NCBI GenBank assembly: GCA_023424585.1
Contig: JAFADT010000569.1
Span: 1-13,024 of the forward strand
Source of the DNA: Pseudomonadota bacterium
Lineage (GTDB): Bacteria > Myxococcota > Myxococcia > Myxococcales > Myxococcaceae
Length of the DNA: 13,024 nucleotides
Direction of reading: 5' to 3'
The number at the start of each line of letters is the position of its first letter. The stretch's first letter is position 1. The position numbers were made by a program, and so were the translations under genes. Of this stretch, positions 1 through 5,890 are shown one piece after another. The notes under the pieces were generated by a model that saw nothing but the letters and a program-made list of their open reading frames with translations, was not told where the DNA came from and did no database searches.

Positions 1-867
1 CTCCCCAGGCCCGCCGCGCAGACGGCGCGGACGAAGGTCCCCGCGGAGGACCTCGCCGCCGCTACCCAGGCGTGGCAGGCCGAGCGGCTGCGACACCTGA
101 CGTCGCCGGACGGCTGGCTGACGCTGGTGGGGCTCACGTGGCTGAAGGAGGGCGAGCAGACGGCCGGCTCCGCGCCCGACAGCGCGGTGCCCCTGCCCGC
201 GCCGGTGCCGGCCAGGGCGGGGACCTTCGTGCGTCACGGCGACGCCGTGAGCTTCCAGCCCGCGGAGGGCGTGGCCTTCACGCTGGAGGGCAAGCCCTTC
301 ACGGGCGGCGCGCTGAAGACAGACGACCCGGGAGCGCCGGATGTGTTGCGCCTGGGCAGCGTGAGCTTTCAGGTCATCCACCGGAAGGACCGGCTGGGCG
401 TGCGGGTGAAGGACTCGGAGGCCGCGGCGCGCAAGCAGTTCCACGGCATCCCGATGTATCCGGCGAGCGAGGCGTGGAAGGTGGAGGCGCGGCTGGTACC
501 GGACGAAGAGCCTCGCACGCTCAGCGTGCCCACGGTGCTGGGGTACGCGGAGGAGATGAAGTCCGCCGGCACGCTCGTCTTCACGGTGGCGGGCAAGGAG
601 CACCGCCTGATGCCCGTGGCGGAGGAGGGCTCGGACGAGCTGTTCATCATCTTCGGCGACGAGACGAACCGCGACACCACCTACGGCGCCGGCCGCTTCC
701 TCTCCGCGCCGCTGCCGGACAAGGACGGGCGCGTCGTGCTGGACTTCAACCGCGCCTACAATCCGCCGTGCGCCTTCACGCGCTTCGCCACCTGCCCGCT
801 CCCCCCGCGCGGCAACCGCTTGGCCCTGCGCGTGGAAGCCGGCGAGCAGCGCGCGGGCGACCACTGA
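1..867 (+). CDS. DUF1684 domain protein (5' end outside window)
   Basis: The reading frame is open from the first base and ends at TGA 865-867, giving 288 visible residues; the true start lies upstream. The DUF1684 hallmarks are all present: W-x-x-x-R near residue 25, then PDGWLTLVGLTWLKEG (36-51), a YPASEAWKVEA segment near 153, TYGAGRFL (227-234), LDFNRAYNPPCAF (about 247-259) and ATCPLPP (263-269). The family is common in bacteria, often exported or lipid-anchored, and has no firmly established biochemical role. The Ala/Pro/Thr-rich stretch before residue 20 reads like the linker behind a signal peptide, but that part cannot be seen here. The gene is convergent with the Roadblock-domain gene and followed by a strong hairpin. 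Family assignment is confident; function is unknown. Confidence 0.9.
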   Translation, partial: LPRPAAQTARTKVPAEDLAAATQAWQAERLRHLTSPDGWLTLVGLTWLKEGEQTAGSAPDSAVPLPAPVPARAGTFVRHGDAVSFQPAEGVAFTLEGKPFTGGALKTDDPGAPDVLRLGSVSFQVIHRKDRLGVRVKDSEAAARKQFHGIPMYPASEAWKVEARLVPDEEPRTLSVPTVLGYAEEMKSAGTLVFTVAGKEHRLMPVAEEGSDELFIIFGDETNRDTTYGAGRFLSAPLPDKDGRVVLDFNRAYNPPCAFTRFATCPLPPRGNRLALRVEAGEQRAGDH

Positions 868-882
868 GCCGTTGAAACGCCA

Positions 883-914
883 CCGCCCGTCTCCCCTTCC
901 GGGGAGACGGGCGG
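883..914. terminator. Perfect 14-bp hairpin between convergent genes
   Basis: Left arm 883-896 (CCGCCCGTCTCCCC) pairs perfectly with 901-914 around a TTCC loop at 897-900. It begins 15 bases after the DUF1684 stop and ends 28 bases before the stop of the opposing Roadblock gene. Neither side has a true T-run (the minus side has only GTTTC), so it may stop transcription in both directions, or act mainly as an RNA 3'-end stabiliser. Confidence 0.75.
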
Positions 915-942
915 AATGGGCCTGCTCCAGGGCGCTGAAGCC

Positions 943-1839
943 TCAGAGCTGGATGTTCTTCTCCAGCTCCGCCATCCGGAAGCGCGCCATCGCCAGGTTC
1001 GAGTTCGCGCGGTGCAGCGCGATGTAGAGGAACAGCCCCTCGCGGGACGTGAGCGGCCGGAGGATGTGGTACTGCTCGCCGAGGGTGATGAGCATGTCCT
1101 CGATGCGGTCCTTGATGCCCAGGGCCTTCATCGTCTTCATCTTCGCGCGCACCACCTCCGTGTTGCCCGCCGCCGCCGCGTCGACGTTGAACCCCGCGGC
1201 CCCGAGGCTCCCCAGCGTCATCCCGCTGTTCGCGTCCACAAGACAAGCCGCGAACGCCCCTTCAATCTTCATCGCTTCTTCCAGCGCCTGCTTCACATTC
1301 GCCATGACTTCACCTTCCAGTAGAACGGGGGGACCCGAGATGGACTGCGACTGCGGAACGGCCGGTTGTGTCGGCATTGCTTCGGTTGTCAGCTCCGCCA
1401 GCTCGAACGTCAGCTGGCTGGAGTAGGAGCGTGGCTGCGGCACGAAGAGGGCCTGGGCCTCCGTCAGCCCGAAGAGCACCCCCAGCTGCGCGCCCACATG
1501 GCGGCACAGCAGGTCTCGCAGCGTGTCGCGCGGCACCAGGCCCCACGCCACCAGCGTCTCGCAGAAGTTGCCGCCGCTCTTGCGGCACTCCGCCATCACC
1601 TGCTCGACGTCGTCGCGGCTCACCAGGTTCGCGTCGATGAGCGCCGTGGAGAAGCTGCGCGCGCCGGGGCCCGTGAGCACCGTCCACGCCACCTTGCGCT
1701 CCACCACGAAGATGCGGCCGGAGACCGTGGTGGACTTCACCACCACCTCACCGCCCAGCTTGCTCTCCAGCGCCTCGTTCAGCACTGCGCGGACTACCTG
1801 ACGGGGCTGGGACGCGACGTTTCGAGGAGCCGGATTCAT
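943..1839 (-). CDS. Two-domain regulator with C-terminal Roadblock/LC7 domain
   Basis: The product has 298 residues. Residues 15-150 form an N-terminal domain with the look of PATAN/DUF4388-type modules (TTVSGRIFVVERKVAW at 37-52, then a helical part with SRDDVEQVMAECRKSGG and a second helical stretch RDTLRDLLCRHVGAQ); this assignment is tentative. A Pro/Gln/Ser linker (about 154-172) leads to a Roadblock/LC7 domain at 179-298 (KQALEEAMKIEGAFAACLVDANSGMTLG, then the long helix and a final sheet to NIQL). Roadblock proteins such as MglB regulate Ras-like GTPases such as MglA in myxobacteria; no GTPase gene is adjacent here. ATG 1839 was chosen over GTG 1923 because the extra 28 residues look non-coding, but 1839 has no clear ribosome-binding site. 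An internal start at 1305 is listed separately. Confidence 0.85.
   Translation of the reverse strand: MNPAPRNVASQPRQVVRAVLNEALESKLGGEVVVKSTTVSGRIFVVERKVAWTVLTGPGARSFSTALIDANLVSRDDVEQVMAECRKSGGNFCETLVAWGLVPRDTLRDLLCRHVGAQLGVLFGLTEAQALFVPQPRSYSSQLTFELAELTTEAMPTQPAVPQSQSISGPPVLLEGEVMANVKQALEEAMKIEGAFAACLVDANSGMTLGSLGAAGFNVDAAAAGNTEVVRAKMKTMKALGIKDRIEDMLITLGEQYHILRPLTSREGLFLYIALHRANSNLAMARFRMAELEKNIQL
1303..1318 (-). promoter_or_regulatory. Internal ribosome-binding site and ATG for a stand-alone Roadblock product
   Basis: On the minus strand AAGGTGA (1316-1310) lies four bases before ATG 1305, codon 179 of the two-domain gene. Starting here would give a 120-residue protein that is the Roadblock domain alone, a normal length for single-domain Roadblock proteins. 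The annotated upstream ATG 1839 has no comparable site. Two products from one gene is an inference. Confidence 0.45.
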
Positions 1840-2169
1840 GGAGAGCGTCCACAGTGACCGCCCGTGTGGGCACGGTCCGTCGAGAGGTCGATGCAGACCG
1901 GAGAATAAACAACACCGCTGCACAATGGCAACTCAACTGTAAAATTCAGGGATAAAATGACTCCCCTGGGGTTGGAGAAACCCCGTACTAACGTCTGAGT
2001 GTCTTGTATCGGAGAACCAAAGACAACGGAACAATTCCAGATCAACAAAAGCCTGACGCAGCGCCCCGACAACGCCATGCGTCCGCAGGCGGGCAGGCCG
2101 TCCCGCCATGTCCTCCCCCTGGAGACTGGGGGCAGGGAGGGAGCACGGCGTCCGCCGCCGGGCCACGAC
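1840..2169. other. Non-coding region with AT-richer probable promoter zone
   Basis: No ORF here has coding character. The stretch around 1905-2060 is clearly less GC-rich than the rest of the window, as expected for the promoter of the minus-strand Roadblock gene. On that strand TTGCCA and TTATTC lie 17 bases apart (about 1930-1902), a weak sigma-70-like match. A second weak pair, TTGTTC and GATACA, sits near 2034-2005. Plus-strand TAAAAT motifs at 1940-1960 face no gene. Neither promoter call is firm. Confidence 0.4.
1963..1984. repeat. Nested inverted repeat, possible operator
   Basis: CCCC-T-GGGG (1963-1971) overlaps a second perfect repeat, GGGGTT (1968-1973) with AACCCC (1979-1984) around GGAGA. 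The shared GGGG arm can pair with either flanking CCCC, giving two mutually exclusive hairpins. It lies about 125 bases upstream of the Roadblock start in the AT-richer zone, so it could be a regulator-binding site or a leader switch. Confidence 0.35.
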
Positions 2170-2204
2170 AAAAGTCCCTGGGGCGCGCGTGGCACCCCAG
2201 GGAC
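2170..2204 (-). terminator. Intrinsic terminator of the PfpI-family gene
   Basis: GTCCCTGGGG (2174-2183) pairs perfectly with CCCCAGGGAC (2195-2204) across an 11-base loop. Read on the minus strand, the 10-bp stem is followed by TTTTG (2173-2169). It begins 39 bases past the PfpI stop codon. Confidence 0.75.
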
Positions 2205-2242
2205 CCAGGTCCTGTAAGACCATGTTCCGCCCTGTTGGCGGC

Positions 2243-2821
2243 TCAGTGCACGGGGGGTGCGCGATCCGCGGCGGCCTCGGGGGCCAGAGGTGACTCCAGA
2301 CGTGGGGCGATGCCGTCCTTCAGCTGGCGCAGCAGGGCGGCGCTGAAGGCCTCCAGGTCCTCCGGCTTGCGGGACGTGATGAGGTTGCCGTCCTCCACCA
2401 CCTGGCGGTCCACCCAGCGCGCGCCGGCGTTGATGAGGTCCGTCTTGATGGAGGGGAACGAGGTGACGGTGCGCTCGTCCGCGATGTCCGCCTCCACCAG
2501 CATCCACGGCGCGTGGCACACGGCGGCGATGGGCTTGTCCGCCTTGAAGAAGTCGCGCACGAAGCCGACCATGGCGATGTCCATGCGCAGGTGGTCCGGC
2601 GAGTAGCCGCCGGGAATCAGCAGCGCGGCGAAGTCCGCGGCCTTCACGTCCTTCACCGCCTTCTCCGCGCGGAGCTCCGCGCCCTTCTTTCCCTTGAGCG
2701 TCTTGCCTGCCTCCACGCCGATGACGACGGGCTCGTGGCCCGCCTGCTTGAGCTTGTCGTAGGGGACCTGGAACTCGGAGTCCTCGAAGTCGTTCGCCAC
2801 GATGACCGCGATGCGCGCCAT
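2243..2821 (-). CDS. PfpI/DJ-1 family protein (type 1 glutamine amidotransferase-like)
   Basis: The product has 192 residues. It opens with MARIAVIVANDFEDSEF, the first strand and acidic loop of the PfpI family, which holds the conserved Glu (E13 or E16). LLIPGGYSPDHLR follows near 68-79, and the nucleophile elbow AAVCHAPW places Cys102-His103. Relatives include YhbO, PfpI and YraA, stress-linked proteins described variously as protease, chaperone or glyoxalase/deglycase-like; which activity applies here cannot be read from sequence. The last 20 or so residues (after LKDGIAPR) are a Pro/Ala-rich tail beyond the core fold. ATG 2821 has a strong ribosome-binding site, GGGAGG at 2834-2829. The gene is monocistronic, with a terminator downstream, and divergent from the sugar dehydrogenase gene. 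Confidence 0.92.
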   Translation of the reverse strand: MARIAVIVANDFEDSEFQVPYDKLKQAGHEPVVIGVEAGKTLKGKKGAELRAEKAVKDVKAADFAALLIPGGYSPDHLRMDIAMVGFVRDFFKADKPIAAVCHAPWMLVEADIADERTVTSFPSIKTDLINAGARWVDRQVVEDGNLITSRKPEDLEAFSAALLRQLKDGIAPRLESPLAPEAAADRAPPVH

Positions 2822-2974
2822 GGAATTGCCTCCCGCCGGGCCCTGGTGTCGTTGAACCCGCCCGAGCAAGGTGCCCACGACAGGGGCCGGGACAACGCCA
2901 TCCCGCACCGTCTTCCAGTCGCGAGCGCGCTCGCCTGCCCCCCTTCCGGGTCGGTGGGCCGCGTTCACCAACGC

Positions 2975-2987
2975 TAGATTGTCCCCA
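2975..2987 (+). promoter_or_regulatory. Candidate -10 element for leaderless transcription
   Basis: TAGATT (2975-2980) ends six bases before ATG 2987, so transcription would begin at or next to the A of the start codon. No ribosome-binding site precedes that ATG. No convincing -35 box is visible at the usual distance, so this is tentative. Confidence 0.35.
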
Positions 2988-4153
2988 TGCGCTCCCGACG
3001 CCTGCTCCTGTCCGCCCTCGTGGTGCTCACCGCCTCCGCCTCCGCCTGCCGCAAGAGCCAGGCGCAGGGGACGGCCTCCCCCGCGGACTGCCTCCTGGTG
3101 GAGGACGGCTGGGGGCCGGACGGCGGCGTGCCCATCACCGTGGACGTGGTGGCCGAGGGGCTGGAGGTCCCCTGGGGCGTGGCCTTCCTGCCGGGCGGAG
3201 ACGCGCTCATCACCGAGCGGCCGGGCCGCGTGCGGCTCCTGCGAGGAGGCCAGCTGCGGCCCGCGCCCGTGGCCACGCTGCCCCTGTCGGCGAACGGCGA
3301 GGGCGGCCTGCTGGGCATCGCCGCGCCCCCGGACTTCGCGACGAACCGCCAGTTCTACCTGTACGTGACCACCCAGGCGGACGGGAAGGCGCAGAACCGG
3401 GTGGAGCGCTGGACGCTGTCACCGGACGGCACGAGCGCGACCTTCGAGCGCGTCATCTTCGCGAACATCCCGTCCGCGAAGTACCACGACGGCGGGCGGC
3501 TGCGCTTCGGACCGGACGGCATGCTGTACGTGGGCACGGGGGACTCGCGCGACCCGGACCTGTCCCAGGACGCGGCCAGCCCCGCGGGCAAGCTGCTGCG
3601 GCTGACGCCGGACGGGGCGGTGCCCCAGGACAATCCCTTTCCGAATTCGCCCGCGTTCCTCCTGGGCGTGCGCAACACGCAAGGCTTTGACTGGAGGGAC
3701 GCCACCACGCTGTACGTCACCGACCACGGCCCCAGCGGCGAGACGATGCGCTTTGGCCACGACGAGGTGAACGTGGTGAAGGCGGGCGACAACCTGGGCT
3801 GGCCCGGCATCTACTCGTGCGAGACGCGGAGCGGGCGCGTCACCCCGTCGCTCACCTTCGACGACGCCATGCCCCCGGGCGGCGCCGCCGTCTACACGGG
3901 CAGCGCGATTCCGGAGTGGCGGGGGTCGCTGCTGGTGGGCACGCTCAAGTCCCGGCACCTGCACCGGGTGGAGTTCGACGCGCGGGACCCCCGGCGCGTG
4001 ACGCGGCACGAGGTGTACCTGCGAGACACCTGGGGCCGCCTGCGCGACGTGCTGATGGGCCCGGACGGCCACCTGTACGTCACCACCAGCAACTGCGACG
4101 GCCGGGGCGAGTGCGGCCCGCGGAAGGACCTGCTCCTGCGCGTCCGGCGTTAG
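2987..4153 (+). CDS. PQQ-dependent aldose sugar dehydrogenase, lipoprotein
   Basis: The product has 388 residues. Residues 1-20 form a signal peptide with basic start and hydrophobic core, ending ASASA before Cys21, so a lipoprotein anchored on the periplasmic side is likely (the lipobox is imperfect). The body is the six-bladed propeller of soluble aldose sugar dehydrogenases (YliI/Asd type, GSDH family): EVPWGVAFLPGG (60-71), GEGGLLGIA (104-112), YHDGGRLRFGPDGMLYVGTGD (166-186) with His167 as probable catalytic base, GVRNTQGFDW (227-236), TDHGPSG (245-251) and HDEVNVVKAGDNLGWP (258-273). Such enzymes oxidise aldoses with PQQ and pass electrons to the respiratory chain. No PQQ synthesis gene is nearby. 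The start was chosen for the signal peptide. The stop overlaps the opposing permease stop. Confidence 0.92.
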   Translation: MRSRRLLLSALVVLTASASACRKSQAQGTASPADCLLVEDGWGPDGGVPITVDVVAEGLEVPWGVAFLPGGDALITERPGRVRLLRGGQLRPAPVATLPLSANGEGGLLGIAAPPDFATNRQFYLYVTTQADGKAQNRVERWTLSPDGTSATFERVIFANIPSAKYHDGGRLRFGPDGMLYVGTGDSRDPDLSQDAASPAGKLLRLTPDGAVPQDNPFPNSPAFLLGVRNTQGFDWRDATTLYVTDHGPSGETMRFGHDEVNVVKAGDNLGWPGIYSCETRSGRVTPSLTFDDAMPPGGAAVYTGSAIPEWRGSLLVGTLKSRHLHRVEFDARDPRRVTRHEVYLRDTWGRLRDVLMGPDGHLYVTTSNCDGRGECGPRKDLLLRVRR

Positions 4154-4953
4154 CTCACGCTCTCCGCGCTGTAGCGGGCCAGCAGGCCCGTGCGCACCGC
4201 GTAGCGGTACACGCGCTGGAAGACCCAGCCGGCCACCACGATGTCCAGCAGCGCCAGCGCGAAGCCCCAGCCGAGCGTGGCGCCGGAGAACTCGCCGCCG
4301 GCCACCAGCGTGCGCACGCCCTCGAAGACGTAGGACGGGGGCAGCAGCTTCGCGACCCACTGCATCCACTCCGGCAGCGTGGACAGCGGGTAGAAGACGC
4401 CCACGAACGGGGACAGCAGGCTGGGGATGGGCCAGACGAACCACTCCGACGCGGGGCCCAGCCGCAGCACCAGCGCGCTGCTGAGGATGCCCAGCGCGAT
4501 GCCGAAGAGGAACAGCACCATCACGAAGGGGATGAACATCGCCCCGTAGGCCGCGAAGGACAGGCCGAACACCGCCGTGGACATCAGGAGCATGACGGCG
4601 AGGCCGATGGCGCTGGTCACGATGCTCGTCACCACCAGGCCCCCCACGTACTCCGGCAGCGTGAGCGGCGTGGCGAAGACGTTGAGGAAGTTGCGCGACC
4701 AGACGTCCTCGAAGAAGCCCGTGGTCAGCCCCTGCATCACGCGCGCGAAGAAGTCCCAGAGCAGCACCGCGCCCAGCAGCGCGGGCACGAAGTCGTAGCC
4801 GGAGGAGGTGACCTGGTTGAGGTACCGGGTCATGAAGCCCCACAGCACCATGTCGATGGCCACCCACGCGAACAGCGGCACCACGCGCGCGAAGTTGCCC
4901 TTGTACAGATAGAACTGGCGCAGCGCGATGCCCGCGACGTGGCTCAGGTTCAT
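4150..4953 (-). CDS. ABC-2 type transporter permease
   Basis: The product has 267 residues and about six membrane segments: roughly 23-42, 55-75, 103-130, 137-165, 172-192 and 227-247. It fits the ABC-2 membrane family, with a cytosolic N-terminus (MNLSHVAGIALRQFYLYKGN), the amphipathic stretch PEWMQWVAKLLPPSYVFEGVR (194-214) before the last membrane span, and a short cytosolic tail. It should form the membrane channel of an exporter with the ATPase encoded just upstream. ATG 4953 overlaps the ATPase stop as ATGA, so the two are translationally coupled. The substrate cannot be inferred; lipids, polysaccharides or drugs are all handled by this family. Confidence 0.93.
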   Translation of the reverse strand: MNLSHVAGIALRQFYLYKGNFARVVPLFAWVAIDMVLWGFMTRYLNQVTSSGYDFVPALLGAVLLWDFFARVMQGLTTGFFEDVWSRNFLNVFATPLTLPEYVGGLVVTSIVTSAIGLAVMLLMSTAVFGLSFAAYGAMFIPFVMVLFLFGIALGILSSALVLRLGPASEWFVWPIPSLLSPFVGVFYPLSTLPEWMQWVAKLLPPSYVFEGVRTLVAGGEFSGATLGWGFALALLDIVVAGWVFQRVYRYAVRTGLLARYSAESVS

Positions 4954-5720
4954 GGCGCCTCGCTCCTCTCCAGCGACAGCGGCTCGTTGGCCACCGCGAT
5001 GAACAGCTCCTCCAGCGTGGACCTGCCGTGCTCGCGGGGCAGCGTCTTCGGGTCGCCCTCCAGCAGCACCCGGCCGCGCGCCAGGAAGAGGACGCGGTCG
5101 CAGACGGACTCCACCTCGTACATGTTGTGGGACGTCCACAGCACGCCGCTGTCGCCCCTCGCGGCGAAGGCCTTGATGCGGGTGCGGATGTCCAGCGCGG
5201 TGGCCGGATCCAGCGACGCGGTGGGCTCGTCCAGCAGCAGCAGGCGGGGCTCGTTGAGCATGGCCTTGGCCAGGGACACGCGCGTCTGCTCGCCGGAGGA
5301 CAGCACGCCGCACTTGGTGTCGCGGAAGCGCTCCAGGTCGTACTCCTCCAGCAGCGCCTCGATGCGGGCGGACAGCCCCTTCACGCCGTAGATGAGGCCG
5401 AAGACGCGCAGGTTCTGGGCCACGGTGAGGTTGCCGGGCAGGGGCGCGTAGACGGCGGCGAAGTTGGTGCACGACAGCGCCTTCACCCGCTGGGTCTCCA
5501 GGTCCGTGCCCTCGATGCGGATGGTGCCGGAGGTGGGCTGGAGCACGCCCAGCAGCATGTTGATGGTGGTGCTCTTGCCCGCGCCGTTGGGGCCCAGGAG
5601 CCCCACGATCTCGCGGCGGCGCACGTCGAAGGAGATGCCGTCCACGGCCGCCCGGTCGCCATACCTCTTGCGCAGGGCCGTGACAGAGAGCACCAGGGGG
5701 TCCAGCGAGCCGGAGTTCAT
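4950..5720 (-). CDS. ABC transporter ATP-binding protein (ABC-2 exporter)
   Basis: The product has 256 residues. Visible motifs are Walker A GPNGAGKST (43-51), signature LSSGEQTRVSLAKAM (140-154), Walker B with D-loop LLLLDEPTASLDP (160-172), and H-switch TSHNMYEVESVCDRV (196-210, His198). The signature has Ser at the second-Gly position of LSGGQ and Glu before the Gln. The Q-loop region reads NFAAVYAPLPGNLTV (86-100) with no clear Gln, a trait I associate with a subgroup of ABC-2 ATPases carrying LSSG signatures. It drives the partner permease. ATG 5720 was preferred over TTG 5771, which is preceded by pyrimidines rather than a ribosome-binding site; 5720 itself has only a weak one. Confidence 0.93.
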   Translation of the reverse strand: MNSGSLDPLVLSVTALRKRYGDRAAVDGISFDVRRREIVGLLGPNGAGKSTTINMLLGVLQPTSGTIRIEGTDLETQRVKALSCTNFAAVYAPLPGNLTVAQNLRVFGLIYGVKGLSARIEALLEEYDLERFRDTKCGVLSSGEQTRVSLAKAMLNEPRLLLLDEPTASLDPATALDIRTRIKAFAARGDSGVLWTSHNMYEVESVCDRVLFLARGRVLLEGDPKTLPREHGRSTLEELFIAVANEPLSLERSEAP

Positions 5721-5787
5721 CAGGGCTGCTGCTGTACCACGCGGACGCCCCGCCGCCAGGGCGTGTTTCAAGGGAGGGAAGGCAGGC

Positions 5788-5807
5788 GGGCGGGGCCTCG
5801 GGGCGGG
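5788..5807 (+). other. G-quadruplex motif in the divergent promoter region
   Basis: GGG-C-GGGG-CCTC-GGGG-C-GGG lies on the plus strand between the divergently transcribed ABC ATPase (start 5720) and antiporter (start 5891). Loops of 1, 4 and 1 bases fit a three-layer quadruplex. In DNA this GC-rich a chance match is not rare. Confidence 0.4.
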
Positions 5808-5890
5808 CGACGAAAAGCGGACGGTGGCCGTGCACGCTCCGCGTGAATCTGGAAAGCTTCGCGCCCTCCCCTGGCACTGATGGAGTCCAC

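Noticed and set aside
1840..1923. N-terminal extension of the Roadblock gene to GTG 1923
   Set aside because: The 28 extra residues are Cys/His/Pro-rich, lack a ribosome-binding site and run into the AT-richer promoter zone.
2190..2205. TGGCAC sigma-54-like motif
   Set aside because: It is part of the terminator hairpin loop and arm, and no -12 GC element follows at the right distance.
1933..2223. Minus-strand ORF of 96 residues in the intergenic region
   Set aside because: It would run through the intrinsic terminator and the AT-rich zone, has no ribosome-binding site and no protein-like pattern.
3419..4867. 482-residue minus-strand ORF across the dehydrogenase and permease
   Set aside because: Crosses two well-supported genes in another frame and shows no domain.
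5721..5771. TTG start 51 bases upstream for the ABC ATPase
   Set aside because: Preceded by pyrimidines instead of a ribosome-binding site, and the added residues do not belong to the conserved fold.
5871..5890. TGGCAC-like sigma-54 element before the antiporter
   Set aside because: The -24 GG is not followed by GC at the required 10-base spacing.
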